This document shows, piece by piece, positions 10,587 through 22,165 of a DNA stretch of 64,000 nucleotides. The stretch comes from Ophiocordyceps camponoti-saundersi (nom. inval.). Its lineage: Eukaryota; Ascomycota; Sordariomycetes; Hypocreales; Ophiocordycipitaceae. Where the stretch lies: NCBI GenBank assembly GCA_003339415.1, contig PDHQ01000001.1, forward strand, positions 1 to 64,000, read 5' to 3'. The notes below the pieces were generated by a model. The model had not been told where the DNA came from. It saw nothing but the letters and a program-made list of their open reading frames with translations, and did no database searches. The position numbers and the translations under genes were made by a program. Numbering within the stretch: position 1 is the stretch's first letter; every line of letters begins with the position of its first letter.

Positions 10587-12488
10587 TCAGGATGAGTGCG
10601 GCCGCAAATAGGAGAGCCCTCCACCGACAATAGGACCACGCTTCTCTCCAGCCACCCACATGCCCACAGCGGTGACGACCAGGCCGACAAGCCACCCGAC
10701 AAGGGTCCCGCTGCGAGGCCAAGGGCGTGTCGGCGTGGCATTCTGGGGCATTCCCGGTCAGTACTCTCAGCAGTATGTGGGTGTTATGGGCACGCAGCCA
10801 CGACGTATCATGTGACGACGACAAAACTTACGACATAGGTCCAATCCTGATAGATGGGGAATACAGATCGATAGAAATAGTCCCACTGCGTTCGGGGATA
10901 TGTCATGGCATTCCACTTCTTGCCGTCAGGGCCCTCGTCGTTATACCAGTTGTGGCAGCCCGAGAACCAGACTGTCTTGTGGAGTGCCTCTTGCAGCTCC
11001 CGCGAGTACCGGGCTTCGGCCTCAGGCTTGACCTCGGCGACGCCGTTTTCGTGGTCGAGAACGGGCTTGATGACGCGGAGCGCGTAGTTGATACTGTTCT
11101 CTATCGCCATGATGGTTGACGTGTGTCCCGTAGCGGTGTTGGGCCCTACCGATCTCCGTTAGAAGGAACTTTTGTCTGCCAGAGTTGTAAGTAGTGAGAG
11201 GCATCGTCCGCTCACCAAGGACCATGAACATGTTGGGGAACTCGCTCAAGGCACAGCAGTTGTAAGCCTCCGGACCGCCATACTTGGACCAGTGCTTCTC
11301 CAGAGTGGCACCGCCACGTCCCACGAGGTCGACCCCGTGCAGAAACTCGTTTGTGACGAAACCAGTAGCCAGAATGATGACGTCGGCCGGTGTCAACGCG
11401 CCATCCCGCGTGCGGACGGCATCGGGCAACACCTCGACGATGGGCTCGTCCGAGAGGCTGATGTTGGGCGCATGTAGGGAGCGCAAGTAGCCGGAATCAA
11501 AGATGCGTCGCTTGCAGCCGATTTCGAAGTCGGGGATGATGAGATGATGATACTTTTCCGGCGCCGTCTTCTTCATGTAATTCAAGACCGGAGCCTCTTT
11601 CCGGGACCGATAACGGGCTCCGGCCTTGGTCATGAAGAAGCCCCGGAGGTTATCCTCGTTGGCGCAAAAGACGAAGAAGCGGGCGAGGGCCAAGAAACCA
11701 GGGACATGAGCGAAAAGCCAACGGACGAACTTGGGGATGGCGGCGTCGATGGGCGGCAGATACCATTGCTTGGACCGGACGAACTGCGACAGGTGCTCGG
11801 TGCGATGGACGATGTTGGGTATGATCTGACTTGCGGTGCAGCCGTTGCCGATGACGACGACCTTTTTCCCGTTTATCTGGACGTCGGGCGACCATTGCGA
11901 AGCGTGCAAGACGGAGCCGGCGAAGGAAGAGAGCCCGGGCAGGTCGGGCGTCTTGGGACGGACGAGGATGCCGCCGGCGCAGAAGAGGAAGCGGCTCTCG
12001 TGACGGTAGACGACGTCTGATTTGAGGTCACGGACGTGAAGACGCCAGCGCTTCGTATCCTCCAGCCACTCGCAGCGGATGACGTCGGCGCCAAAGGTCA
12101 TCTTGGAGGTGAGGTCATAGTCGTCGGCGACGCGCTTGAAATAGGTCCATAGCTCGGCGGCCGAGGGCAAGGAGCGCGTCCACTGGGCGTTGGGGGCGAA
12201 GGAGAAGCTGTATAGGACGACGGGGACGTCACAAGCGCATCCTGGAGAGGGAAAGAGGGGGAGAAGGCAACGAAGGCGTCAGGGGAAGACAGAGAGAGAG
12301 AGAGAGAGAGATGAATGGGACGCACCGGGATAAGTATTGATGAACCAGGTGCCGCCGAGATCGGCATGACGCTCAAAGAAACGGACGTTGTCGATGCCAT
12401 ACCACCTCTTAAGCGTAGCTCCCAACGCTATGGCGGAACAGCCGGCGCCGATACAGGCAAACTGGCTGTAAGAGACGTCTTGACTCAT
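10587..12488 (-). CDS. Class B flavin monooxygenase (Baeyer-Villiger type), membrane-anchored
   Basis: This is a probable FAD- and NADPH-dependent monooxygenase. Four exons (12488-12326, 12241-11216, 11145-10832, 10742-10587) give 552 residues; every junction is GT-AG and in frame. The N-terminal Rossmann motif is IGAGCSAIALGATL. The Baeyer-Villiger/FMO fingerprint FxGxxxHxxxW appears as FAGSVLHASQW, followed by the NADPH Rossmann motif VVVIGNGCTASQI and the late ATGF motif. The last exon encodes a hydrophobic stretch (GTLVGWLVGLVVTAVGMWVAG without its last residue), suggesting a C-terminal membrane anchor. The substrate cannot be told from sequence. No biosynthetic partner gene is adjacent. 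The first intron contains a CT microsatellite. Confidence 0.85.
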
Positions 12489-14733
12489 GTTTACCGTTGA
12501 GATGTTGGTGTTGATGAAGATGAAGATGAAGATGCTGAGGTTTAAACAGCGCGCGAGCCGATCTCGTGGCGCGAGTAGTTTTAACTAGTATAATGTAGAA
12601 GATGTGTATACCTAATAGACGGAGAGATATATAGCACCAAGGAGAGCAGCAGCATGTGCCCAGACCAGCTAACCGAACATGATCATTTCGTCTTGCATGC
12701 CGAGGTTCGCGACTCTGTTTCATAGTAGGGGGAGGAGAGTTGTGTAAGCGTGTCGTCACTAGGGGCGCTAAACCGTACCCAGGGGGGGAGGGGGAGAGGG
12801 GGGGGGGCCCTGTAGACACCCATACCTACCGCTCTAATCCCGTACACGGGGAAGATACAGTGGGTGTGTCCTACACGCTACAGATAGCCGAGTAAGACCT
12901 TTAGGCACCAGGGCAGGGCTCGTTCCTCTCTGTCTCTCTCTCGTATCGTGACACAAGAAACGGCCCGGGCCACAGAGGAAAACAAGCATGTCCGGTCGTA
13001 ACGTCGCACAAGTAAGGTGGGTGGACACTGGTGCATCGTCGCCGGTGTTTGCGGGGCCGTTGTCGCCGATCCAGACGACTGTGCATATAGTATATCATAT
13101 ATGTATGCATGTATGTATGTATGGACGGATATATCCTCTCTCCCGACTCGCCGCCGGGCCTTTATGTCACTATCGGAGAAGCGCTTCCTGTTGCCCATGT
13201 CGTCCCGTTGTTTTTATATAATGTATGTACGAGCAGGCAGCCGTATTACCCGGTACCTACTAAGTAGGCAGATACCCAAGTGGTAGGCTCCGGCTGGCCT
13301 TTGCCTTTGCCTATAGCTTCATCGATGATGATGGCGGCATCAAGTGCGTCGTTGCAACTCACGTGATACCCACGTTCCCGCCACGTTGTCTTCCCTGCTG
13401 GCTACCACTAACCATGGTACTACCGTGGTAGACGGGTAAAAGGGAGGTAGGTATTGCTATAGAGAGAGACTGTACGGATAGAGAAAGACTTATCAAAGAA
13501 GACCTTATGCTTAGACTGCCAGTACAAGGAATCCTTCCTCTTTTAAGCCGCTACTCGATGTGACATCGTCTCCTTGGTATTGACCCCCGTCACGGAGCTG
13601 AGTGATGATGGGTCTTCCCCCATCTTCAACACCCCTAGATACATGCCTTGTTTTGTTTGTTCTCAAAGTAGAAACCGTACTTATATTCATCCACATATAC
13701 GTCCGAGTCGAATTACTGCTTACTACCTAGATAGGCAGGCCAACGCGGTAGAAAGTTCTGTATCAAGTCCTCCATGTCTTCCTTCACCTGAACATGCCGA
13801 GACAAGTTGCCTACTTCAAACCGCGAATCTGCTCTCGGAACAGTCCCTTTCTCGGAACTAAGCCTTTCCACACTTGTTCGGAAATAATCCTCCACTGTTA
13901 TCATAACCGCAAGCCGATATTAATGCTCTATTTCCTTGAGAGGCTTAGATTCGCTTTTATCGGACAGATTCGGACATATATCGTCACCTTCCCGCCGCGG
14001 CGATGAGTTCATGTATGTACATACATACATACAATAGCACTGTCTTATACATACAACACCTATATATATGTATATACTACATACATACAAGACTTGATGC
14101 AATCTGGGGTTGCTGTAGAGCCCTTATCTGCTGTTACCCTTGGCCTTATTTCCCAAGATTCCTCGAGACTTAGCTGTACAAACATAAGCAGCTTCTCAAA
14201 CTGCAATGAGGTTGCAATTTTATAGGCAAAGAAAAAGTTCCAATGACCAGCGTCCTTCTATCGGGCTCCTTGGTGAGGAGAAAAACGCCGACGTTCAACA
14301 TAGGTAGCAGAAACCCCCTTTAGTTGCAGATGTCCAGTACCGTAGTATAAAAAAAAGCCTCCCGGCCTTAAGCATCGGCTTTATTCTCTTCAAACGGGCT
14401 CTCACTTTATTTGATGGGACTCTGGCTTTAAATTAAGGCTTCTTCAGCAAACATCTCATCAGACAAGGGCTGGCCAGCTCAGCTGTAGCTATACGTAGTT
14501 GCCAAGGCCGCTTCGACAGCTGCTTTGTTCTCGTAGTTCGCCTTCGCGAAGAGCGGACAATCATCTTATTGCCTCACTTGAAGTGGCATCCATCATCGTG
14601 AGCCCCAGAAAATGCTATATATATGAAGCCAGGCCATTCTCCCTTGTCTTCAAGTAGTGACCAGGTTGATGGCTTCCCAGCTCCTCCTGTGTGTTTCTAG
14701 AATCGATACGATCCCCTTTTCTTCCCACCACCC
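12489..14733. other. Intergenic region, microsatellite-rich, no gene seen
   Basis: This 2.2-kb stretch holds a G/A-rich tract (12782-12807), ATGT/CATA microsatellites (about 13099-13122 and 14009-14035), and AT-rich sequence with a TATA-like TATATATATGAAG near 14617. Open frames are short, lack signal peptides or known motifs, and differ in base usage from real genes here. I find no gene I can support. Confidence 0.6.
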
Positions 14734-17700
14734 ATGGCTTCGTCTCTCGTCATGGCAAGCAGATGGGACAGACCATCAAAACTGTTTACTCTCCTTTGTT
14801 TGCTCTTGTGGCTACGTCATGGCGGTGCCGTAGCAGTAGTATCAGGCCACCCTCATCTATCGTCTGCCTGGACCGAAGGACGGCAAAGCCTGGAAAGGCA
14901 AGTGTTTCAAAACCCCTTTGTCAACGTGATACACATAGAACCCATCTTACCAAGTCTGAATGTAGTTACCGGTTAGAGAAGCGTCAACAGCTTTCCTTTG
15001 GGAAACATAAACGGAGAATCCAGCTGGCTCTATACACACGCAGCGACCACTCCTTTGGCCCGGCTCGTCGTAATGGAGGCTACGAATCCTATCACTGGGC
15101 CATCCTCGTCAGTCCCAAGCACTCTAGGGACAACGACGTCAACGCATATGACGTGTCGGATACCATGATATTCGACCGTGAGACCAGGCAGAATCTCAAT
15201 CCCGATCGTCAGTTCCGGCTGCAAATCAAGCGAGGAATCACACCTACACGCTCACCATCTCTTGTCGGACGCGTCATCCTTTCCAAGCTGGATGAATCCG
15301 TCTCGCAAGCGCATTTCGAAGACATCATCAGACGCGTCCCCATCCCGGACAAGTTGGCGAACCCGCCGCAGAGTTGCGTCACCTGGACACGGAATGCCAT
15401 CACCGAGTTACGGGATGCCGGCCTGGTGAGGCACTTCGACTTGGACAACTTCACCAAATGGGCCCTTCGCTTCGCCGACCGAGGCAGGACTAAGATGGGC
15501 ACGGATGAGCAGTATAAGCACGTTGTCGAGTACGGGGAGGAACAGGAGCGGCAGATCGTCTTCGACACGGAACCCTACGACGACTACGTCGACTTTGTCT
15601 ATCTCGTCACCTCGCGGACGACGGACGCGGTTGAAGAAGCCAAGGGCATCTTCCCTCCCGGATACTCGCCCTTTTCGTCCTCGTCCGAAGAGGCTCCCCT
15701 ATCGCCCAACTTGGACGTGCCCCTTGGACAGAACCTCGAAATGGCCTATCTGCGGGCCTACAAGAGATTCGGCACCGCCGGCATGGTTGCCATGAACCGG
15801 AAAGGCGATGAGCAAGTTCGCATCTGGAAGGTCAAGACGACGCAGAACATGATACCGGAGAACAGCATCGGCGGCTTCTGGAGTGAGGAGGAGGCATTTC
15901 TCATCCTGGGCGGCGTCCATCTCGGCCAGATGCGAGGATACTATGAGATGGACGTTGTGAGTGAGCGTATCAGCGGCCGATTCCTGGACACGCACCGGCC
16001 GCCTCATCCCGAGATGGACGCCTTCCACGAGAACCTGGCGTACCGGGAGGACATCTTTGCCGGCGAGCAGCACATACGACTCAGCGAGCTGACGCCCCAG
16101 CATAAGCTGAACCTGAGATATCTCCTCCAGCTGCCAGCCTGTCCAACTCCACCCCTCGTCGGGTCCAGACTATCAAAGCGGACGGTGACGGAATGTGTGT
16201 GGACGGACACGGCCGACATGGTATCCAACGGTATGACCGGCTCGATGGAAGACGGCGTGGTAGATGCCGGCCAATGGAAGGCTCACGAGGCGAGCGAAGT
16301 CTTCTTCTCCGAGCCGGACTCGAATCAGGGCCTCAGGCTGCCCGTCAGCAAGGAGGTAGACATCCTGAACGAGGAGATGATGCAACTGGCCGAGAGGCTG
16401 GCCATGGAAGAGCTGATGATGCTCGTCAACAGGCTGGGATTCCAGATGGCCCTGACGACGGGAAACTGGAAGGACGTGGCCAAGTTCCGCGCTCGACTGG
16501 AAGGCTATGAAGCCCTTGCCTCTCCCAAAGTGAAGGTAGCTCAGGCGGTGACGTCGCCCAAGGCCAAGATATTCGGCATGACGGCAGCCATGACGCTGGC
16601 CTCGCTGCCGCTTTACATCAAAGACGTGGTGTCGATATTCAACATGAAGATGAACGCCTGGGACCAGGCCGCAGTCGTCTTTTCCATCGTGCCCCTCGTA
16701 GGCTGTGCCGCCCAGACGACGGCGGACGCCATGAGTGGTATGGTGCTGTGGGTGCCGACGCTGCTGTGTTTCGGAGGGGACACCCTCTTCTTCACGCCGA
16801 CCGCTCTCATCGGCTTGTTGTTACGAGCGATAGGGGCCTTGTTGGAGACCAACGAGAGGCACGGTGTCGAGCGTATCCTGGCCGCGCACAACCAGGGATG
16901 GAACGAGCACTTTCGAAGGATGGAGAACTTCATCGACTCTGAGGAGTGGTTCGACAAGATGACGATGCAGTTTCAAAACGAGTCTGCCGAGATCATCATC
17001 ACCGTCTCGGAGCAAAAGGGTATACTGGAGGCCACCAAGGTGATGGTGGCAAGGAGCGGCAACGCCACAGAATGGGAGCAGAGACAGGTCAACCAGACGA
17101 TAGACAGCCAGTATAACGAGACGTTGCGAATCATGTGTACGAAGATTAGAGAGAGGAAACGTTGGTTCCAGATGGATCTCCCGCTGGGCGTCATCAAATG
17201 GGTGCGAGATCAGGTTCTTCACTATAACCAAGAGTTCGTTTCCCAATACCGGGCTGCCATGGAGAAGGAATTCAGGAAGAAGGTGAGGATGCAGACTTCA
17301 CGAGAAGGTCGATATCCCATCCCCCGACACTGGAAGGAGAAGCAACGACGCGAGTTCGAAGACAAGCTCGATCACATCGTCCATCACATCCGTCGTCACG
17401 GATCAAACCATTTCAACGAGAGCAGCATAGCGGAAAAGGTCCGTCTCCACGCCAGTCGGATCGTCATCCCAGACGAGTGCGGCTGCGTGACGGAGGCGCG
17501 CGAGATAGACTCGCTCCTAGACTCGCGTCTCCTCTCGCCGCATCAGAGCCTAGCAGAGAAGCTAAGCGACCAGCTATCGTGCGCCATGGTCGAGACGCGC
17601 GAAGAGGTCATCGTCCGACTGCTCATCAGCGGCCAAGTAAACGTCAACGAACAAGACGACAACGGCAACACGGCTCTGACACGGGCAGCCGCTCAGGGAA

Positions 17701-18446
17701 ACGGTCCGGTAGCACGAGCCATCCTCAAGTCGAGAATGGCCTTTCTCAACCATAGGAATCGACAAGGTCTCGCGGCCATTCATCTAGCTGCCGGGGCGGG
17801 ACACGCGCACATCGTCGAGATGCTGGGTAACCAGGTGTGGAAGACGTCGCCTCACAGGATGGACATGAACATCCGTACCACGGACGGAGACACGGCTCTG
17901 ATGCTGGCAGCCGAGAACATGGACGAGGAGGTGGTGAAGAAGTTGATGCTCACCGGCTACGTGCAGACGCACCTCACCAACAGCCGCAACGAATCAGCAC
18001 TGGACATCGCCCGACGAAAAGGCTACGAGCGAATCGCCAAGCTGATCCGCGAGAGATCGGCATACTACGTCAGCGAACCGCCTCCCGAGCTCGACGTCTT
18101 CCCCTGGACTTCCGACGTGCCTTTTTTCTGGCCTCGGAGGGCGGTCCGGGTAGAGACACCCGGCGCTGGCGGGGTGGAAGTCTACGTGCTCAACACGGGG
18201 GAGCGGTGGAGGAACGATACGGGACAGTTTTGGGATGCCGAACGGGGCGTTTGGGTTTTTAAGATCGGCGTTGCTCGGCCTCTTCTCTCCATGCCGAGAC
18301 CGGGGGAGATGGGAGACGGAGATGGAGATGGAGACGGAGACGGAGACGGGAAGAGTGGAGAAGGAGGAGCAAAGTGGGGCCGTCGGAAGCGGGGAAGGAG
18401 ACGGGCAACGGGGGACGGAAACGGAAGAAGTGGAGCCAACATGTGA
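14734..18446 (+). CDS. Secreted multidomain protein: HWA/C domain, enterotoxin-A-like segment, ankyrin repeats
   Basis: The large frame runs uninterrupted to 18446 but has no ATG start. In another frame an ATG at 14734 opens a typical signal peptide (MASSLVMASRWDRPSKLFTL, then LLCLLLWL). Splicing from about 14902 or 14926 to 14990 or 15023 joins them in phase; the exact sites are unresolved. The protein is roughly 1200 residues. In order I see: a domain at about 15060-15480 with YHWAILVSP and later SCVTW; a segment at about 15585-16080 resembling the ADP-ribosylating A chain of heat-labile enterotoxins (NMIPENSIGG, SEEEAF, LGGVHLGQMRGYY); three hydrophobic stretches at 16570-16850; a helical, charged region; then about three ankyrin repeats (17590-18060, e.g. 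DNGNTALTRAAAQGN, DGDTALMLAAENM). The tail has a Gly-Asp dipeptide repeat. Whether it is enzymatically active is doubtful (see findings). Confidence 0.65.
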
Positions 18447-19096
18447 CGACCATTCATGACGATAGGTAGATTCCATCTATATCTAATCTGTACGGACCTG
18501 TAGGCTGTATGTAGTACGCAGAGGCTTACCAGCCATAGCTATAACTTATAAGTGACATATGATATATGAAATATCCGTATATGCAACCCCCCAAAAGGTC
18601 TAGTATTTGTCACGAACGATGCCGTCCTTGAGCGGTTAATGCATGCAATGCACAGCGTTATATACGTAGGCAAACCGTTGCGTGTAACTTTGACGTGCAT
18701 TAGCCATGAAATCCTATAACCGAATTCGTCGTCGTACATGAGAAGAGCCAGATAAGGATTAGATTGTTGTCTTACGAGCGGGTTGTGGTGGTGTTGGTGT
18801 TGGTAATGAATGGTAGGCAAGCAACGGGGGATCCTCTCCAAACCCAACTCAACACCCCCTTATTTCCTCCCAAGTTTAGTTGCCGAACTAAGGCACAAAC
18901 GGGCATTTTCAAAAGAAGCAACAGTATAATAAAAAGCATCTAACCGGCAAGACAAGTTTCCAGTTTCCCATCTCCCTCTTTTCTCAACTCTCCATCTCAA
19001 CTCAACCCACAACTCTTTGTCGAAAAAAAAACCCCCACGAAGAAGCTGGGCCGTCGTTTTCTGGTCTTCTTGGTGTGTTATCGTCAGGTGTGCATC
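18447..19096. other. Intergenic region upstream of the esterase
   Basis: The 650 bp contain the presumed 3' UTR of the ankyrin gene and a pyrimidine-rich promoter (18960-19020) for the esterase. No gene is supported. Confidence 0.6.
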
Positions 19097-20462
19097 ATGG
19101 TGCGCTTCCCTCCTTTTTTTTTTCTTAACCCCTACTCCTTTGGAGTTGGTTCTTTCTTTACTTTCTTTTTGGTCCCCTTTGGAAACTGACGAGAGAGAGG
19201 GAACCGAGGGGGGGGGGGGAACTTGAGGGAGAACCTGGTGTTTGATTTGTTGATCTTGTTCAGCCGCAACTCTCAGCAGCGGAGAAGCTCAAACTTTTCA
19301 TCCGACTGCTGATCCTCGGTAAGGGAGCAGCCCTTCTTCTTCTTCCCTCCCATTTTCTCTTTCCCCCTTCTCTCTTTGGTATCTCCAATCTGACGAACGA
19401 GAATAAACAGCGCCCACGAAAGTCGTCTTCTACGCCGCCCAGCTCACCCTCTTCGCCGTACGGAACAAGCTTCCGGTGAGATACTACTTCCACTGTGCGG
19501 TGCCGAGGTTCGCCTTGGCAGACCTCTCGCCGGGTGAGGTGCAGTACATCGTGCCAGGGACAGAAAAGGCCTACAAGCAATGGATAAGGGGCAAGAAAGG
19601 GCTAGAGGCCAGGATACAGCCGCTGGATTCGACCGACGGAGGGGATATACTCTGGATAGGTGATGTCAGGAAGGCTTCCAAGGTCGTTCTGTACTTTCAC
19701 GGAGGCGGCTTCTGCATCCCGGCTGGTGTGGGACACTTTGAGCTGTGCTGGAACGCCTACGTGAAGACGGGTGCCGAGGCGGGCGTGGATGTGGCCGTCG
19801 CCATGTTGCGGTACTCGCTTTCCCCCGACGCCAAGTTCCCCGTCCAGCTACGTCAACAGGTCGCGGCGTTGAAGGCTCTGCTAGACGCCGGAGTGAAGGC
19901 ATCGGACATCATCATAGGGGGTGATTCGGCAGGGGGGAACCTCACGACACAACTACTAGGCCACCTCCTACACCCGCACCCGGACGTCAACACCATCCAG
20001 CTATCGGAGCCGCTCGCAGCGGCCGTGGCCATCTCTCCCTGGCTCCTCACCGACACGAGCGGGCCGACGTACAAAGAATACGAAGGCAACGACATGGTGA
20101 CGGCCAGCAGCGCCCACCGGCTTGCCGTCAGCTACTTCGGGACGGAAGCCGAGCTGGAAGCGGCCAACAGCCATCCAAACCGATGGGTCCTACCTCTGCA
20201 AGGTGCCGCGGAGGAAGACGATTGGTTCGCTGAGATGGATAGCTTGGTCTCGTGCTTTTACGTCACGGCTGGATCTAGGGAGGTGCTTGTTGATGATGCT
20301 AGGCGCTTGGTTCGTAGACTTGAGGCGGCTAAGTGTGAGGTGCGTTATGATGAGGGGGACGGGGAAGCGCATGACTTTATCTATCTAGAGGCTCATCTGG
20401 GTGAGGTTGGAGAGGCGACGAAGCGGATGAAGGCATGGTTCCGGACGGTTATCCAGCCTTAG
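19097..20462 (+). CDS. HSL-family alpha/beta hydrolase (esterase), N-terminal hydrophobic segment
   Basis: The hormone-sensitive-lipase family hydrolyses short acyl esters. The oxyanion-hole motif YFHGGGF and the nucleophile elbow GGDSAGG are both present, and the C-terminal EAHDF supplies the likely catalytic His. Exons 19264-19318 and 19411-20462 are well supported (GTAAGG donor, AACAG acceptor). The exon at 19264 opens in phase 0 after TTCAG and has an in-frame stop upstream, so another exon must supply the start. The best candidate is the ATG at 19097, immediately followed by a GTGCGC donor, giving a one-codon first exon and the N-terminus MPQLSAAEKLKLFIRLLIL, total 369 residues. That start is uncertain. 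The hydrophobic N-terminal 40 residues suggest a membrane anchor. Confidence 0.75.
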
Positions 20463-20481
20463 ACACACAAACGCAGGGAGG

Positions 20482-20554
<73 letters not shown>

Positions 20555-21381
20555 GAGAGGGGAAGATGCTTTGGATAGATGCATATCTACTATCCGTATC
20601 CGTACATACCTACCTACATACACATATGCATGACATGTTACCTACTTGCTGATACATGAATCTTTGCTCTTCTACGGATATAGACTATATCACCTCTATT
20701 CAGCCTGTATCCGCCGTACTTGATAGTCTGTCCATTACACAGACATGTTCAACAACGAAGACGACGACGATGACGACGACGACAGCGGCATACACGCCCA
20801 CCCCTCAGCAATGACGAATACCCCCCTCGGACTCACCACCTACAACCGAAGCCAAATCCACCTCGTCAGCACCGTCCCGCCCTCCTCCTCCTCCGCCACG
20901 CCACCCGCTGACGCGGCACCTACACACCCATACTTACCTTACCAACAGCGGCCGCAAGGGGATTATCTACAACAGCAAATCTCCATTTCAGCTCCGCGTC
21001 GATCAACGGACGAGAAAAACAAAACGTCATCGATTCTTAGATTCTTTCCTTCTGTCAAAGTTGAAACGAAACAGATGGAAAGAAAAAAAGAAAGTAAAGC
21101 CGTTCCCCTGTTGACGGTCGTATTCTGTGATGATGACTGTAAGGGATGGTGGCTTGCTTGCTTGCTTGCTTGCTTAACAACTGCTTCTTCCTACATACAG
21201 ATAGATGGAAAGGAAAGGAAAGGAAAGAAAAAAGCAAGTGCTTTATCCTTTTTCCCCCCTTGCTTTTCCTTTTTATTATCCGCTCACAGACAGACGGACA
21301 GACAGAGAGAAACGGACACGCACGCACAAGCGCCACCCCCTAGATCGATCGGCCTGCAATAAGCGCCCGCCTTGTCATTAT

Positions 21382-21417
<36 letters not shown>

Positions 21418-22165
21418 CTCTCTCCTTTCTCGCTGTCCTCTTCCTCCTTCTCCTCTCTCCATCCATCTCCCTCTTCCCTTTAAACCCCCCCCCCCCCTTT
21501 CCCCCCTGTACGTACACACGGTATCCGTCCAAACAGCTCTCCAAGCAAGGAGGCGTTCTTGTAAACAGATATACATACATGCATCATAGTAACACACCTA
21601 CGTCAGAATGTATTCGCGTTGCATCTTCCTTTCCTTTCCTTTCTTTTTTTTTCCCTTTTTCTTCCTCACTCTTGTCTCTCTCGTCAGGGATTACGGGATA
21701 AAGGAGGCAGTGCTTTCTCTCTCTCTCCCCCCCGGTCCTGCACACACACACATATTCAGCCCAATGACCGACCCCCGGTCCCTCTCTCTCTCTCTCTCAC
21801 TCGGCTCTCTTCTCCATGCAGGCAGGACGCGTGTCCAAAGAAGCAAATCAAGGCCCTACACCGACGCCAATGCGAGAAACATAATAAAAAGGCCTCGGAA
21901 GCAACCGTTCTCGAGGAAACGAGATAAAAAAAACCGGCTGGTCCGAAAGAACAGAACGAGGGAATATTCTTTTAGACGCTGGTCGTCTTCTTCCTTCTTG
22001 TCGTTACTCTCCTCTTTCACACCCTTCTTCCCCCCCCCCCCCCCCCCCTTTCTTTGGCGTCTCCCTGCTGTTGGGGCCAAAGTCGAAGAATTGATTACCT
22101 CTTCTCCTTCTTTCTCCTTTTCCATATAGAAGAGACAGAGAGGGAAAAAAAAAAGAGAAAAAAAG
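20463..22165. other. Intergenic region with simple repeats, no gene supported
   Basis: After the GA repeat the region is dominated by pyrimidine-rich low-complexity sequence: a CT repeat at about 21386-21412, C runs near 21487-21498 and 22029-22048. It forms the promoter of the aspartic protease gene. An open frame at 20745-21362 begins with eight consecutive Asp and then becomes low-complexity; I do not accept it as a gene. Confidence 0.6.
20482..20553. repeat. (GA)n microsatellite
   Basis: About 35 uninterrupted GA dinucleotides follow the esterase stop codon, probably inside its 3' UTR. Confidence 0.95.

Noticed and set aside
13574..13861. 95-codon plus-strand frame in the 13-kb spacer
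   Set aside because: No signal peptide, no recognisable motif, and microsatellite-rich surroundings.
20745..21362. 205-codon frame starting with an Asp run
   Set aside because: It is low-complexity, ends in Lys/Arg and HRQTDRQ-like microsatellite translation, lies in promoter-like pyrimidine DNA and has no domain.
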